Notes: generated by a model from the sequence alone, not told the origin. A DNA stretch of 64,000 nt from Winslowiella arboricola (GCF_025527015.1 NZ_JAODIM010000040.1:248001-312000); one strand, 5' to 3'; numbered from the stretch's first letter, positions 9,216 to 19,402 are shown. Numbers and translations are program-made.

Positions 9216-9246
9216 GCCGTGCGGTTGTGCCGCACGGCTAATTATT
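9216..9246 (+). terminator. endA terminator
   Basis: GCCGTGCGG and CCGCACGGC form a perfect 9-bp stem around TTGTG, followed by TAATTATT. Confidence 0.65.
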
Positions 9247-9256
9247 CAGGATCAGC

Positions 9257-9988
9257 ATGCGTATACCCCGCATTTACCATCCCGACAGCTTGCAGGTCGG
9301 CAGTGAAATTGCCCTGTTCGAAGATGCCGCTAACCATGTTGGCCGCGTTCTGCGGATGAGCAGTGGCCAGGCGCTGGAATTGTTCGATGGCAGTAATCTG
9401 ACTTTTGCCGCCGAGATTATTCAGGCTGATAAAAAAAACGTCAAAGTTAAAATCGTCTCAAGCCGCGCCGACAGCCGTGAATCACCGCTTCATCTCCATC
9501 TGGGTCAGGTGATGTCGCGTGGTGAGAAGATGGAATTTACCATCCAGAAATCGATTGAACTGGGGGTAAATGTCATTACCCCCTTGTTTTCTGAGCGCTG
9601 TGGCGTAAAGCTGGATGCAGATCGCTTAGCGAAAAAGATTCAGCAGTGGCAAAAAATTGCCGTAGCCGCCTGTGAGCAGTGCGGCCGCAATGCGGTGCCG
9701 GAAGTGCGCGCAGCCATGACGCTGGAGAGCTGGTGTGCGGAAAGCGATGGCGGTTTAAAACTCAATCTGCATCCGCGTGCGCAGCACAGCATTAATACCC
9801 TGCCACAGCCTGTCGAGCGCGTACGCTTATTGATTGGCCCGGAAGGCGGTTTATCGGCGGAAGAGATCGCCATGACCGCGCAACATGACTTTACCGATAT
9901 TCTGTTAGGACCGCGCGTACTGCGCACCGAAACTACCGCGCTGACGGCGATCACCGCCCTGCAGGTACGTTTTGGTGACCTTGGCTAG
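9257..9988 (+). CDS. rsmE: 16S rRNA (uracil-1498-N3)-methyltransferase RsmE
   Basis: Methylates N3 of U1498 of 16S rRNA in the 30S subunit. Exactly 243 residues as in E. coli. An N-terminal PUA-like RNA-binding domain (about 1-70) precedes a SPOUT knotted methyltransferase domain, with the S-adenosylmethionine-binding [10 protein letters not shown] loop near 194-203 and [13 protein letters not shown] forming the knot. ATG 9257 follows AGGAT. It stands directly upstream of gshB, which has its own -10 element in the gap. Confidence 0.98.
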   Translation: MRIPRIYHPDSLQVGSEIALFEDAANHVGRVLRMSSGQALELFDGSNLTFAAEIIQADKKNVKVKIVSSRADSRESPLHLHLGQVMSRGEKMEFTIQKSIELGVNVITPLFSERCGVKLDADRLAKKIQQWQKIAVAACEQCGRNAVPEVRAAMTLESWCAESDGGLKLNLHPRAQHSINTLPQPVERVRLLIGPEGGLSAEEIAMTAQHDFTDILLGPRVLRTETTALTAITALQVRFGDLG

Positions 9989-10008
9989 AAAAACCACCGT
10001 AGCCCATC

Positions 10009-10017
10009 TGGTATAAT
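10009..10017 (+). promoter_or_regulatory. extended -10 promoter of gshB
   Basis: TGGTATAAT is an extended -10 (TGN-TATAAT) about 110 bp before gshB. No clear -35 is seen, which is usual for this class. It lies inside an inverted repeat with arms CCACCG and CGGTGG. Confidence 0.45.
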
Positions 10018-10079
10018 ACCGGTGGCGATTTTGTGTCAGGCTGCGGCAGCGTAAATACAAAAGACGTGCAAATGATAAG

Positions 10080-10106
10080 CACGGGCGGCATCAATCCCGC
10101 CCCTAC
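10080..10106. repeat. degenerate family A palindrome
   Basis: CACGGGCGGCATCAATCCCG continues as CCCCTACC. It keeps both outer arms of the family A repeat and its CCCCTAC tail, but the inner CGCCGC arm is lost. It sits in the gshB leader. Confidence 0.5.
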
Positions 10107-10126
10107 CGGCGAATTCAGGAGAACAG

Positions 10127-11071
10127 ATGATTAAGCTTGGCATTGTGATGGACCCGATTACCTCCATCAATATTAAAAAAGACTCCAGCTTCGCTATGTT
10201 GCTGGAAGCACAGCGCCGCGGTTACGAAATTCACTATATGGAGATGAACGATCTCTATCTGCGTGGTGGCGAAGGTCGTGCACGCACCCGCACCCTGAGT
10301 GTGGAGCAGAACTACGACAAATGGTTCGAGTTTGGTAGCGAGCAGGATATTGCGCTGGCCGATCTTAACGTCATCCTGATGCGTAAAGATCCGCCGTTTG
10401 ACACCGAATTTATCTATGCCACTTACATTCTTGAGCGCGCGGAAGAGCAAGGCACGTTAATTGTTAACAAACCGCAGAGCCTGCGCGACTGTAACGAGAA
10501 GCTGTTTACCGCCTGGTTTGCCGAGCTAACCCCGGATACGCTGGTTACGCGTAATGCGCACCAGATCCGCGAATTCTGGCAGCAACACGGCGATATTATC
10601 CTCAAGCCACTTGATGGCATGGGCGGCGCGTCGATTTTCCGCATTAAGAAGGAAGATCCGAACCTGTCAGTGATTATTGAAACCCTGACTGAACACGGCA
10701 ACTTCTACTGCATGGCGCAAAACTATCTGCCAGCGATTAAAGAGGGCGATAAGCGCGTGTTAGTGGTGGACGGTGAGCCGGTGCCTTACTGCCTGGCGCG
10801 AATCCCGAAATCAGGCGAAACCCGTGGCAACCTGGCGGCCGGTGGACGTGGTGAAGCGCGCCCGTTAAGCGAAAGCGACTGGGAAATTGCCCGCCGCGTT
10901 GGCCCGACGCTGAAAGCCAAAGGTCTGATTTTTGTTGGTCTGGATATTATCGGCGATAAGCTGACTGAAATTAACGTTACCAGCCCAACCTGCGTGCGTG
11001 AAATCGAAGCGGCGTTCCCGATATCCATCACCGGCATGCTGATGGATGCGATTGAAAAACGTCTGGCGTGA
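10127..11071 (+). CDS. gshB: glutathione synthetase GshB
   Basis: Joins gamma-glutamylcysteine and glycine with ATP to make glutathione. At 314 residues it is within two of E. coli GshB (316). It starts MIKLGIVMDPITSINIKKDS, the conserved N-terminus, and has the ATP-grasp core with KPLDGMGGASIFR in the flexible lid and ITEINVTSPT-type metal/substrate residues near the C-terminus (read here as LTEINVTSPTCVREIE). AGGAG lies 5 nt before the ATG. A short GNRA-loop hairpin follows at 11081, so readthrough into yqgE is possible. Confidence 0.98.
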   Translation: MIKLGIVMDPITSINIKKDSSFAMLLEAQRRGYEIHYMEMNDLYLRGGEGRARTRTLSVEQNYDKWFEFGSEQDIALADLNVILMRKDPPFDTEFIYATYILERAEEQGTLIVNKPQSLRDCNEKLFTAWFAELTPDTLVTRNAHQIREFWQQHGDIILKPLDGMGGASIFRIKKEDPNLSVIIETLTEHGNFYCMAQNYLPAIKEGDKRVLVVDGEPVPYCLARIPKSGETRGNLAAGGRGEARPLSESDWEIARRVGPTLKAKGLIFVGLDIIGDKLTEINVTSPTCVREIEAAFPISITGMLMDAIEKRLA

Positions 11072-11080
11072 TTGTTTACA

Positions 11081-11096
11081 CGGGGCGCAAGCCCCG
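11081..11096. terminator. small hairpin after gshB
   Basis: CGGGGC and GCCCCG enclose a GCAA tetraloop 10 bp after the stop codon. There is no T run, so termination would be weak. Confidence 0.4.
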
Positions 11097-11164
11097 CTGC
11101 TAACCCGTTAACAGTACTGTGCGTGAACGCCGTTGCTGTTAACCAAAACACAGAACGAGTGACA

Positions 11165-11728
11165 ATGAATTTACAGCACCACTTTCTGATTGCTATGCCT
11201 GGGCTACAGGACCCTTTGTTTAAGCGCTCGGTAGTCTACATCTGCGAGCACAATGATGAAGGGGCCATGGGTTTGATCGTCAATAAACCGATGGATAACT
11301 TAACGGTTGACGGGATCCTCAAAAAATTAAAAATCTCCCCGACACTGCGGGATCCTGAAATCAGCCTGGATAAACCGGTATTTTCCGGCGGCCCGCTGGC
11401 GGAAGATCGCGGCTTTATTCTGCACTCGGCGCAGAGGACATTCTCCTCCAGTATCCGGGTTTCCGATAATACGGTGATCACCACTTCACGTGATGTGCTG
11501 GAATCGATCGGCACTCCCGAGCAGCCTGAACAGGTGCTGGTCGCGCTGGGTTACTGCGCGTGGGAAAAGGATCAGCTGGAAGATGAGCTGCTGGAAAATG
11601 CCTGGCTCACGACTCCGGCCAACAGCAATATCCTGTTTCATACGCCAATCGCCGAACGCTGGCGCGAAGCAGCGAAAAGCATTGGGGTGGATATCCATAA
11701 TATCACCAGTGAAGCGGGTCACGCCTGA
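11165..11728 (+). CDS. yqgE: UPF0301 protein YqgE
   Basis: A 187-residue conserved cytoplasmic protein, same length as E. coli YqgE, whose biochemical role is not established. The family blocks [38 protein letters not shown] and [13 protein letters not shown] are all present. ATG 11165 aligns with the E. coli start. Its TGA shares one base with the ATG of ruvX, the usual coupled arrangement of this gene pair across gammaproteobacteria. Confidence 0.97.
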   Translation: MNLQHHFLIAMPGLQDPLFKRSVVYICEHNDEGAMGLIVNKPMDNLTVDGILKKLKISPTLRDPEISLDKPVFSGGPLAEDRGFILHSAQRTFSSSIRVSDNTVITTSRDVLESIGTPEQPEQVLVALGYCAWEKDQLEDELLENAWLTTPANSNILFHTPIAERWREAAKSIGVDIHNITSEAGHA

Positions 11729-12144
11729 TGTCGACAATGACCCTGCTGTCGTTTGATTTCGGCACGAAAAGTATTGGCGTTGCGGTCGGTCAGCAACTGA
11801 CCGGCACCGCCCGCCCGTTAACGGCAATCAAAGCCAATGACGGCATCCCCGACTGGAACACCATCGAGCGCCTGATAAAAGAGTGGCTACCCGATCGGGT
11901 GGTCGTCGGCCTGCCGCTGAATATGGACGGTACTGAACAGCCGCTGACCGCCAGAGCGCGTAAATTCGCCAATCGTCTGCATGGCCGCTTTGGTGTGCAG
12001 GTGGAACTGCATGACGAACGCCTGAGCACCGTGGAAGCACGTGCCGACCTGTTTGCCCGCGGCGGTTTTCGTGCGCTGACCAAAGGCAGCGTCGACTCCC
12101 TCTCAGCGGTGATCATCCTGGAAAGCTGGTTCGAGAATCACTGA
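11728..12144 (+). CDS. ruvX: RNase H-fold protein YqgF/RuvX
   Basis: A 138-residue RuvC/RNase H-fold protein matching E. coli YqgF in length. Known relatives act in pre-16S rRNA 5' end processing and are proposed as Holliday-junction resolvases. The acidic active-site motifs are visible: [11 protein letters not shown] near residue 9-19, VGLPLNMDG, and DERLSTVEA, with the last Asp in KGSVDSLSA. It is translationally coupled to yqgE. Its 3' end overlaps the 3' end of the convergent PilT-like gene by 32 nt. Confidence 0.96.
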   Translation: MSTMTLLSFDFGTKSIGVAVGQQLTGTARPLTAIKANDGIPDWNTIERLIKEWLPDRVVVGLPLNMDGTEQPLTARARKFANRLHGRFGVQVELHDERLSTVEARADLFARGGFRALTKGSVDSLSAVIILESWFENH

Positions 12145-13174
12145 GCCGGCCACTCCCCTGCCCGCGATCCACAACAGCTTCCGCCACCGCACCTTCGGCG
12201 ATACGCTCACGCAAACTCTGTTCAAAGGTGCGCATACCAACCTGCATCCCGGTTTGTAACAGGCCGGGCAGCTGGTGGTTTTTGCCTTCGCGGATTAGAT
12301 TCGCCACCGCCGGGGTATTCACCAGCACTTCAAACAGCGCCACCCGCCCGGCACGGACGCCCGGCACCAGCCGCTGTGCAATTACCGCCCGCAGGCTGCC
12401 CGCCAGCTGGCAGCGCACCAGATTTTTCTCCTGCGCCGGAAATACATCCACCAGCCGGTCGACAGCCTGGGATGCACCGCGGGTATGCAGCGTCGCCAGC
12501 ACCAGATGGCCGGTTTCCGCTGCAGTCAGCGCCAGACGGATACTTTCACTGTCGCGCAGCTCGCCGAGTAAAATCACATCGGGATCTTCCCGCAGCGCCG
12601 CGCGCAACCCTTCAGAAAATGAGCTGCAATGCTGGCCTATTTCCCGCTGCTGGATCAATGACTGCTTGCTGTGATGGATAAACTCGATCGGATCCTCAAG
12701 GGTGAGGATATGCAGATCGTGCTGCTGATTAAGCAGATCAATCATCGCCGCGAGGGTTGTCGATTTACCGCTGCCGGTCGCGCCGGTGATCAGCAACAAG
12801 CCATCCTGCTGCTGTAACAGTGCCGGGATAATCTCGGGAAGCCCCAGCGTCTTCAGCGGCGGACAGTGGCTGGCGATCAGGCGCAACGCCAGCGACAACC
12901 CATGGCGCTGCTGGAACATATTGGCGCGCAGGCGGGTGCCGCAGCTTAACGTGAGCGCGAAATCGACATGGCCGGTGGACTCAAAACAGACGCGCTGACT
13001 GCTGTCGAGCCAGCCCACCACCAGCGATTCCAGCGCACCAGTACTGATTTTCGCCTGTCCGGGAATCGCTGAAAGGCGCCCGTGACAGCGCCACTTTGGC
13101 GAATGACCACTGCACAGGTGCAGATCGGCGGCGTTATGCTTTACACTAAGGGCCACAATTTCTTCCATATCCAT
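12113..13174 (-). CDS. yggR: PilT-like ATPase YggR
   Basis: A type IV pilus retraction-type secretion ATPase, 353 residues. The N-terminal domain starts [20 protein letters not shown], matching E. coli YggR; Walker A is GATGSGKST, followed by Asp box and Walker [18 protein letters not shown] and the HLVLATLHT histidine box. No pilus genes are nearby, as in E. coli, so its partner is unclear. The ATG at 13174 has GGAGAA upstream. The C-terminus is about 25 residues longer than the E. coli protein and runs through the end of ruvX. Only 16 bp separate it from the divergent yggS. Confidence 0.92.
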   Translation of the reverse strand: MDMEEIVALSVKHNAADLHLCSGHSPKWRCHGRLSAIPGQAKISTGALESLVVGWLDSSQRVCFESTGHVDFALTLSCGTRLRANMFQQRHGLSLALRLIASHCPPLKTLGLPEIIPALLQQQDGLLLITGATGSGKSTTLAAMIDLLNQQHDLHILTLEDPIEFIHHSKQSLIQQREIGQHCSSFSEGLRAALREDPDVILLGELRDSESIRLALTAAETGHLVLATLHTRGASQAVDRLVDVFPAQEKNLVRCQLAGSLRAVIAQRLVPGVRAGRVALFEVLVNTPAVANLIREGKNHQLPGLLQTGMQVGMRTFEQSLRERIAEGAVAEAVVDRGQGSGRLSDSRTSFPG

Positions 13175-13190
13175 AAAGTTCTCCCTGACT

Positions 13191-13904
13191 ATGATCTCAA
13201 TCCAGCAAAACCTACAGGAAGTTCGCCAGCGAATCTCAGCGGCGTCCGAACGTTGCGGCCGCGATCCAGCAGAAGTTACGCTGCTTGCAGTCAGTAAAAC
13301 CAAACCTGCGAGCTTGGTCGAAGAAGCGATCGCCGCCGGACAAATCGCATTTGGTGAGAATTATGTGCAGGAAGGGGTCGATAAGATTCAGGCGCTGGCC
13401 GCTTATCCGCAGCTGGTCTGGCACTTTATCGGTCCGCTGCAATCCAATAAGAGCCGACTGGTGGCAGAGCACTTTGCCTGGTGCCATACCGTGGACCGGC
13501 TGCGCATCGCTACGCGTCTGAATGAGCAGCGCCCGGCGCATCTGGCGCCATTAAACGTGCTGATTCAAATAAACATCAGTGACGAACAGAGCAAATCTGG
13601 CATCATGCTGGATGCGTTACCGGATCTGGCGCGCGAAATAGCCCAGTTGCCGCATTTGCAGTTACGCGGCTTAATGGCGATTCCGGCGCCGGAAAGTGAT
13701 TATGCGCGCCAGCTGGCGGTATGCCAGCAGATGGCCGCCGCGCTGGAACAGCTTAAGCAGCAGTATCCGGCCGTCGATACGCTTTCTCTGGGAATGAGCG
13801 ACGATATGGACGCCGCAATCGCGGCTGGCAGCACCATGGTGCGTATTGGCACCGCAATTTTTGGCGCACGAGATTATTCTCACGCCTCTCACAACAATAA
13901 CTGA
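13191..13904 (+). CDS. yggS: PLP homeostasis protein YggS
   Basis: A 237-residue PLP-binding protein of the YggS/PLPBP family that buffers pyridoxal phosphate and affects amino-acid pools; it has no known enzyme activity. The fold-type III alanine-racemase-like barrel is readable, with the PLP lysine in LLAVSKTKP (Lys36), FGENYVQEG, WHFIGPLQSNK and the phosphate-binding SLGMSDDMDAAIAAGSTMVRIGTAIFG. It is first in the yggS-yggT-rdgB-hemW cluster with short gaps throughout, which suggests one transcript. Confidence 0.97.
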   Translation: MISIQQNLQEVRQRISAASERCGRDPAEVTLLAVSKTKPASLVEEAIAAGQIAFGENYVQEGVDKIQALAAYPQLVWHFIGPLQSNKSRLVAEHFAWCHTVDRLRIATRLNEQRPAHLAPLNVLIQINISDEQSKSGIMLDALPDLAREIAQLPHLQLRGLMAIPAPESDYARQLAVCQQMAAALEQLKQQYPAVDTLSLGMSDDMDAAIAAGSTMVRIGTAIFGARDYSHASHNNN

Positions 13905-13912
13905 GGAACCTC

Positions 13913-14464
13913 ATGCTGACGCTGACTTTTCTGGTAACAACGATATTTAACCTGTACGTAAAAGTGTTGTTACTGCGCATCTGGATGCAATGGGTAAGAT
14001 GTGATTTCTACAACCCATTCTCCCAATTTGTGGTGAAAATAACTCAACCGGTAGTCAAGCCGCTGCGACGTGTTATCCCATCAGTTGGTCCGCTCGACAG
14101 CGCCTCGCTGCTGCTGGCGTATGTGATTAGCGTGCTGTCGTTTACGCTGCTGTTCGCCATACAGACACGGGTATTTATCTTCGATCCTATCTTCTTTTAC
14201 TATGGCCTGGTTTCCGTAGTTAAAGCGGCAGGTGTGCTGGTGTTCTGGGTGATTATTATTCGCTCCCTGATGAGCTGGATTAGCCAGGGCCGCAACCCGG
14301 TTGATTACGTGCTGATTCAGCTGACTGAGCCGCTGATGGCGCCGGTGCGCAGAATTATCCCGGCGATGGGCGGCATCGATTTCTCGGCGATGGCGGTGAT
14401 TCTGATTCTGTATATGCTGAACTATCTGGGCATGGATTTTATTCCTGGCTGGGCGCAGCTGTAA
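13913..14464 (+). CDS. yggT: YggT-family inner membrane protein
   Basis: A 183-residue integral membrane protein made of two repeated YggT units, each a hydrophobic hairpin ending in a basic P-x-RRxIP motif ([13 protein letters not shown] near 55 and [13 protein letters not shown] near 150). E. coli YggT is 188 residues and is linked to osmotic or potassium-uptake suppression and, by context, to cell division. It begins 9 bp after yggS. In E. coli yggU follows; here the next gene, 34 bp away, is rdgB. Confidence 0.95.
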   Translation: MLTLTFLVTTIFNLYVKVLLLRIWMQWVRCDFYNPFSQFVVKITQPVVKPLRRVIPSVGPLDSASLLLAYVISVLSFTLLFAIQTRVFIFDPIFFYYGLVSVVKAAGVLVFWVIIIRSLMSWISQGRNPVDYVLIQLTEPLMAPVRRIIPAMGGIDFSAMAVILILYMLNYLGMDFIPGWAQL

Positions 14465-14498
14465 TTCTTATTTTGTCGTCAACGATTGTGGATCTGTT

Positions 14499-15092
14499 AT
14501 GCAAAAAGTTGTTCTCGCAACCGGTAACCCGGGCAAAGTCCGCGAACTGGCCGACCTGCTGGCGGCCTTTGGCCTCGATATCGTGGCGCAAACCGATCTC
14601 GGCGTAGAGTCTGCCGAAGAGACCGGTTTAACCTTTATCGAAAATGCCATTCTGAAAGCGCGTCATGCGTCGCATATCACCGGCTTACCGGCGATTGCCG
14701 ATGACTCCGGTCTCGCGGTAGATGCACTGGGTGGCGCGCCGGGGATTTATTCAGCGCGTTACGCCGGAGAAGATGCCAGCGACCAGCAGAATCTGGAAAA
14801 ACTGCTGGTCGCGCTGCAGGATGTGCCGGACGAGCGTCGTCAGGCACAGTTTCACTGCGTGCTGGTTTATCTGCGTCATGCCGCTGATCCGACACCGCTG
14901 GTGTTCCACGGCAGCTGGGAAGGGGTCATCACCCGCACAGCTGCCGGTGAAGGCGGTTTTGGCTACGATCCGATCTTCCATGTCCCGGCACTGGGTAAAA
15001 CCGCTGCGGAACTGACTAAAGATGAGAAACGCGCAGTTTCCCATCGCGGCAAAGCATTGACGCTGCTGCTGGATGCGATGCGTAATGTCTAA
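14499..15092 (+). CDS. rdgB: dITP/XTP pyrophosphatase RdgB
   Basis: House-cleaning nucleotide pyrophosphatase that hydrolyses dITP, dXTP and ITP to monophosphates, keeping deaminated purines out of DNA. Exactly 197 residues, as in E. coli. Family motifs: [14 protein letters not shown] at the N-terminus, [24 protein letters not shown] for metal and base contacts, [11 protein letters not shown] and the terminal SHRGKAL. Its last codons overlap the hemW start by 8 nt. Confidence 0.98.
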   Translation: MQKVVLATGNPGKVRELADLLAAFGLDIVAQTDLGVESAEETGLTFIENAILKARHASHITGLPAIADDSGLAVDALGGAPGIYSARYAGEDASDQQNLEKLLVALQDVPDERRQAQFHCVLVYLRHAADPTPLVFHGSWEGVITRTAAGEGGFGYDPIFHVPALGKTAAELTKDEKRAVSHRGKALTLLLDAMRNV

Positions 15093-16221
15093 TCGCCCAC
15101 CACTCAGTCTGTATATTCATATTCCGTGGTGTGTGCAGAAGTGCCCTTACTGCGATTTCAACTCGCATGCGTTAAAGGGCGAGGTGCCGCACGAGGAGTA
15201 TGTGCGCCACCTGCTGGCCGATCTGGATAACGATCTGCCGTTAACCGGCGGCCGGGAAGTTGGCACCATTTTTATCGGTGGCGGCACGCCCAGCTTGCTG
15301 AGCAGTGAAGCGATGATGCTGTTGATGGATGGCGTGCGTGCACGCCTGCCGCTGGCACCCGGCGCTGAAATTACCATGGAAGCCAATCCGGGAACGGTGG
15401 AAGCCGATCGCTTTAGCGGCTATCAGCGCGCCGGTATCAACCGTATCTCCATTGGCGTGCAGAGCTTCAGCCCGGAGAAGCTGCAACGTCTGGGGCGTAT
15501 TCATGGCCCGGAAGAGGCAGTGCGTGCGGCGCATCTGGCCGCCGATCTCGGTCTGCGCAGTTTTAACCTCGATTTAATGCACGGCTTGCCGGATCAGACG
15601 CTGGAAGAGGCGCTGGACGATCTGCGCCAGGCGATTGCGCTGAATCCGCCGCATCTCTCGTGGTATCAGCTGACCATTGAACCCAATACCCTGTTCAGCT
15701 CGCGCCCGCCGGTGCTGCCGGATGATGACGCGCTGTGGGATATTTTCGAACAGGGCGATCAGCTGCTAACCGCTGCCGGTTATCAGCAGTATGAAACCTC
15801 GGCCTATGCCAAACCAGGCTACCGCTGCGAGCATAATCTTAACTACTGGCGTTTTGGTGATTACCTCGGCATCGGCTGTGGCGCGCACGGCAAGCTGACG
15901 CAGGAAGATGGGCGGATTATCCGTACCACCAAGACCCGCCATCCGCGTGGCTTTATGGCCGGGAAATATCTCGACCGCCAGCATGAAGTGGAAGCCAGCG
16001 AGAAGCCGTTCGAGTTCTTTATGAATCGCTTCCGCCTGCTGGAAGCTGCGCCGCGTGAGGAGTTTGCACGCTATACCGGCTTAGATGAGTCGGTTATTCG
16101 CCCGCAAATCAATCAGGCGCTGGAGAAAGGTTATCTGACGGAAACGCCGGAGCACTGGCAGATCACCCAGAAAGGTAAGCTGTTTCTTAATTCGTTGCTG
16201 GAACTGTTTCTGGCGGAGTGA
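15085..16221 (+). CDS. hemW: heme chaperone HemW (radical SAM)
   Basis: Radical SAM protein formerly called coproporphyrinogen oxidase-like, now known as a heme-binding chaperone. 378 residues as in E. coli. The 4Fe-4S motif CVQKCPYC places Cys16, Cys20 and Cys23. It lacks the fourth N-terminal features of true Hem[17 protein letters not shown] and IGVQSFS are SAM-site motifs, and the HemN C-terminal domain follows. I use the ATG at 15085 ([10 protein letters not shown]), which overlaps the rdgB stop; an in-frame ATG at 15073 is also possible. Confidence 0.96.
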   Translation: MSNRPPLSLYIHIPWCVQKCPYCDFNSHALKGEVPHEEYVRHLLADLDNDLPLTGGREVGTIFIGGGTPSLLSSEAMMLLMDGVRARLPLAPGAEITMEANPGTVEADRFSGYQRAGINRISIGVQSFSPEKLQRLGRIHGPEEAVRAAHLAADLGLRSFNLDLMHGLPDQTLEEALDDLRQAIALNPPHLSWYQLTIEPNTLFSSRPPVLPDDDALWDIFEQGDQLLTAAGYQQYETSAYAKPGYRCEHNLNYWRFGDYLGIGCGAHGKLTQEDGRIIRTTKTRHPRGFMAGKYLDRQHEVEASEKPFEFFMNRFRLLEAAPREEFARYTGLDESVIRPQINQALEKGYLTETPEHWQITQKGKLFLNSLLELFLAE

Positions 16222-16232
16222 CGATATTGACG

Positions 16233-16293
16233 CGGGCGGCGAGAACGCCGCCCCTACAGAGGATCCGTATAGGGGCGGCGTTCTCGCCGCCCG
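16233..16293. repeat. facing pair of family A palindromes
   Basis: GGGCGGCGAGAACGCCGCCC followed by CTACA (16233-16258) faces its exact reverse complement (16270-16293) across an 11-bp spacer containing GGATCC. The whole is a 61-bp inverted repeat between the convergent hemW and yggN, in the place where E. coli has yggM and ansB. Confidence 0.85.
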
Positions 16294-16306
16294 CTGCCAG
16301 CACTAA

Positions 16307-17020
16307 TTATTTCACGCCCGCTAAAACATCTTTGCGCTGCGTTTCCAGCACGGTAACGCGATTACAGACTTCATGGCCGAAGTTCTGGAAATCCTGCTCC
16401 TGCTTGCTCCATTCGTCTTTTACCGCCTGCTGCAAACCGCCCAGATTGCCCATAATCGCCTGTAGCGGATTATCGCTGGCGCCGGCCTGCTTTTTGCCCA
16501 TCTCATTCAGACTGTCCTGCACCAGACCACCCAGTGCATTCTGTGCCAGACGTTCACCGTCCTGACGCACCTGATCAATCGCCTGATGATGGAAAGTCAG
16601 ACCGTCGCTGCGATGCTCAATAATACGGTTCATCTGCTGCTTCAGCTGGCTGCTCAGGGTGGTCAGACGCGAGCGCGCATGACTTTCGCTGCCCAGCTTC
16701 TCGACAATCACGCCATCCAGCGCCACTCGCCCTTTTTCCAGACGCTGCGTGGCGCCCTGATCGATCCATGGCAGATCGCGACGCAGCGCGGTCTGATAAT
16801 CAATGGCCTTCTGCCGGGTCGCGGTATCCACGTCCACCTGCTTACCATTAAACTGCAAATTACCTTCAGGAGAGATCACCAGATTACCGCTGGCCCCAAC
16901 CACCTGCACGCTTTGCGGTTTAATTACCACATCATCCTGTGGCTTCACACTACACTCATAAGCGGCCTGTGCCTGACCTGCGGCCAGCAATAGTGCGACA
17001 ACCAGTGCTTTACGAATCAT
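16307..17020 (-). CDS. yggN: DUF2884 exported protein YggN
   Basis: A 237-residue protein of unknown function matching E. coli YggN (239). A cleavable signal peptide is clear (MIRKALVVALLLAAGQAQA, cut before AYECSV). The mature part is rich in Gln and charged residues, with conserved blocks NGNLVI-type SGNLVISPEGNL, LPWIDQGA and QMNRIIEHRSDGLTFHHQAIDQVR, probably helical and periplasmic. It stands alone between two palindromic repeat clusters. Confidence 0.93.
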   Translation of the reverse strand: MIRKALVVALLLAAGQAQAAYECSVKPQDDVVIKPQSVQVVGASGNLVISPEGNLQFNGKQVDVDTATRQKAIDYQTALRRDLPWIDQGATQRLEKGRVALDGVIVEKLGSESHARSRLTTLSSQLKQQMNRIIEHRSDGLTFHHQAIDQVRQDGERLAQNALGGLVQDSLNEMGKKQAGASDNPLQAIMGNLGGLQQAVKDEWSKQEQDFQNFGHEVCNRVTVLETQRKDVLAGVK

Positions 17021-17043
17021 GAACTCTCCTGAATGAAAATTTA

Positions 17044-17107
17044 AGGGCGGCGATAACGCCGCCCCTGCAACTGTTCTGTCCCGGCGGCGACGTTATCGCC
17101 GCCGACA
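17044..17107. repeat. facing pair of family A palindromes
   Basis: AGGGCGGCGATAACGCCGCC then CCTGCA (17044-17069) and a second, longer copy at 17080-17107 with a GGCGGCGA...TCGCCGCC core. They fill the gap between yggL and yggN. Confidence 0.8.
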
Positions 17108-17112
17108 GATAA

Positions 17113-17439
17113 TTAGTCCCACCAAACGTCAAACAGTTCAGAAACACGCACATCTTTCAGCTCGCGCGCTTCCAGCCATTTACGTACCTGTGCCTGATGC
17201 TCTTCGGTACATTTGCCGATCTTCTCCAGACAGATCAGACCTTCCCACTGCAGGTAGCCGCTACCATCAAACGCCAGACCGTTCGGCTCGATCACTTCAT
17301 TGATCAGTGCATCAACGGTGCTGTCGATCTGCTCTTCGCTGCTGCCTTCCGGGAAGGTGAAGTTAACGGAGAAACCGAGTTCCTGGAACTCATCGATATG
17401 CATTTTCTTACGAAGACGACGACTGCGTTGTGTAGCCAT
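17113..17439 (-). CDS. yggL: DUF469 protein YggL
   Basis: A 108-residue protein, same length as E. coli YggL, which has been linked to ribosome (50S) assembly as a ribosome-associated factor. Basic N-terminus [25 protein letters not shown], then an acidic body ending SELFDVWWD. Its ATG shares its first base with the trmB stop (TAATG), so it is translated by coupling to trmB. Confidence 0.96.
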   Translation of the reverse strand: MATQRSRRLRKKMHIDEFQELGFSVNFTFPEGSSEEQIDSTVDALINEVIEPNGLAFDGSGYLQWEGLICLEKIGKCTEEHQAQVRKWLEARELKDVRVSELFDVWWD

Positions 17440-18158
17440 TATTTAACCCTCTCAAACATCAGATCCCAAACACCGTGACCTAAACGCTGGCCACGCTGCT
17501 CAAATTTGGTCAGTGGCCGCGATTCAGGACGCGGCACATAACTATTGTCTTCCGACTGATTCTTGTAACCTTCGATGCTGCTCATCACTTCCAGCATATG
17601 TTCTGCATAGGCTTCCCAGTCGGTGGCCATATGGAAAGTCCCGCCCAGCTTCAGCTTACGCATCACCAGCTCGGCAAATGGCACCTGCACAATGCGGCGT
17701 TTATTATGGCGCGCTTTATGCCACGGATCCGGGAAAAACAGCTGCACCATACGCAGCGAATTATCCGGGATCATATGTTCCAGCACTTCCACTGCGTCGT
17801 GACACATCACACGCAGGTTATCGACACCCGCTTCATGGGCGGTAGCCAGACAGGCGCCGACGCCCGGCGAATGCACTTCAATACCGAGGAAATTCTGCTG
17901 CGGATTTTTTTCCGCCATCGTCACCAGCGAGGCGCCCATGCCGAAACCGATCTCCAGCACCACCGGCGCTTCGCGGCCAAACAGTCCAACCAGATCGACA
18001 GGATCCGCCTGATACTCAACGCCCATCACCGGCCAGTAGTTATCCAGCGCCAGCTGCTGGCCTTTGGTTAACCGGCCCTGACGGCGGACAAAACTGCGGA
18101 TACGGCGCATCGCGCGCCCGTTTTCATCAAAATCGGGTGAAATGACGTCATTCTTCAT
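17439..18158 (-). CDS. trmB: tRNA (guanine-N7)-methyltransferase TrmB
   Basis: Makes m7G46 in the variable loop of many tRNAs. 239 residues as in E. coli. Rossmann methyltransferase: [12 protein letters not shown] binds S-adenosylmethionine, [14 protein letters not shown] holds the acidic ribose contact, and [18 protein letters not shown] is the family signature for catalysis and tRNA binding. I start at 18158 ([15 protein letters not shown]); the frame is open upstream from 18182 but the family begins here. It is coupled to yggL and divergent from mutY. Confidence 0.97.
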   Translation of the reverse strand: MKNDVISPDFDENGRAMRRIRSFVRRQGRLTKGQQLALDNYWPVMGVEYQADPVDLVGLFGREAPVVLEIGFGMGASLVTMAEKNPQQNFLGIEVHSPGVGACLATAHEAGVDNLRVMCHDAVEVLEHMIPDNSLRMVQLFFPDPWHKARHNKRRIVQVPFAELVMRKLKLGGTFHMATDWEAYAEHMLEVMSSIEGYKNQSEDNSYVPRPESRPLTKFEQRGQRLGHGVWDLMFERVK

Positions 18159-18316
18159 GTGGCTGCCTGTTAATCTGCGCATTCAGGAATATGCGGGCAT
18201 TATGCAAAGTTAAGGCTGAGAAGCAAGCCCCACAAAGTTCCGGTTTACAGCATCCGGCGTCTGTGCTGCAATTCCAGCCTGAGTGTAGAGTAATAACGGA
18301 AAATTTCCTCCTGATG

Positions 18317-19402
18317 ATGCAAGCGCAACAGTTCGCGCAACAAGTGCTGGACTGGTATCAGCGCTTCGGTCGCAAAACCCTGCCATGGCAGTTAGAAAAA
18401 ACGCCGTATAAAGTATGGCTCTCGGAAGTGATGCTGCAGCAAACCCAGGTTGCTACCGTCATCCCCTACTTTGAGCGCTTTATGGCGCGTTTCCCGACGG
18501 TGACCGATCTGGCGGCTGCGCCGCTGGATGAAGTGCTGCACCTGTGGACTGGCCTCGGCTACTACGCCCGTGCGCGCAATCTGCACAAAGCAGCGCAGCA
18601 GGTGGTGAATCTGCATGGCGGAACATTCCCGCAAACCTTCGAAGCGGTCGCCGATCTGCCGGGTGTGGGCCGCTCAACGGCGGGCGCGATCCTGTCGCTG
18701 GCGCTGGGTCAGCACTTCCCGATTCTGGATGGCAACGTTAAACGAGTGCTGGCGCGCTGCTACGCCATTGATGGCTGGCCGGGCAAGAAAGATGTCGAAA
18801 AGAAGTTATGGGATATCAGTGAACAGGTGACGCCAGCCGCTGGCGTCAGTCAGTTTAATCAGGCGATGATGGATCTGGGCGCGATGGTCTGCACCCGATC
18901 AAAGCCAAAATGCGAGATCTGTCCGGTAAATCTCCGTTGTGTGGCGTATGCCAACAGCAGCTGGGCAAAGTACCCGGGCAAGAAGCCGAAACAGACGCTG
19001 CCAGAGCGCACCGGCTGGTTTTTACTGATGCAGCGCGGCAGTGGCGTCTGGCTGGAACAGCGCCCGCCTGTCGGCCTGTGGGGCGGCCTGTATTGCTTCC
19101 CGCAATTTACCACCCTGCCAGAACTGCAACAGTGGTTAACAAGCCGCGCCATCGATGGCAGCCAGTTAAGCCAGATGGTAGCCTTCCGCCATACCTTCAG
19201 CCATTTTCATCTGGATATCGTGCCAATGTGGCTGGAACTGCCTTCTGCACGTGGGGCCATGGATGAAGGCGCGGGTCTCTGGTATAACTTAGCGCAGCCG
19301 CCGTCTGTGGGACTGGCCGCTCCGGTTGAGCGGCTGCTGCATGAATTACGGCAACCACAGCAAATGACGCTGAATACACGCGCGACACAAGAGGAAGAGT
19401 AA
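18317..19402 (+). CDS. mutY: adenine DNA glycosylase MutY
   Basis: Removes adenine mispaired with 8-oxoguanine. 361 residues, slightly longer than E. coli (350). N-terminal helix-hairpin-helix glycosylase domain with Glu37 in [23 protein letters not shown] hairpin and catalytic Asp near 138 in ILDGNVKRV; the 4Fe-4S loop is [17 protein letters not shown] (C-x6-C-x2-C-x5-C); the C-terminal Nudix-like domain reads 8-oxoG ([11 protein letters not shown]). Two adjacent ATG codons (18314, 18317) are possible starts. Ends with a one-base overlap with yggX. Confidence 0.97.
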   Translation: MQAQQFAQQVLDWYQRFGRKTLPWQLEKTPYKVWLSEVMLQQTQVATVIPYFERFMARFPTVTDLAAAPLDEVLHLWTGLGYYARARNLHKAAQQVVNLHGGTFPQTFEAVADLPGVGRSTAGAILSLALGQHFPILDGNVKRVLARCYAIDGWPGKKDVEKKLWDISEQVTPAAGVSQFNQAMMDLGAMVCTRSKPKCEICPVNLRCVAYANSSWAKYPGKKPKQTLPERTGWFLLMQRGSGVWLEQRPPVGLWGGLYCFPQFTTLPELQQWLTSRAIDGSQLSQMVAFRHTFSHFHLDIVPMWLELPSARGAMDEGAGLWYNLAQPPSVGLAAPVERLLHELRQPQQMTLNTRATQEEE

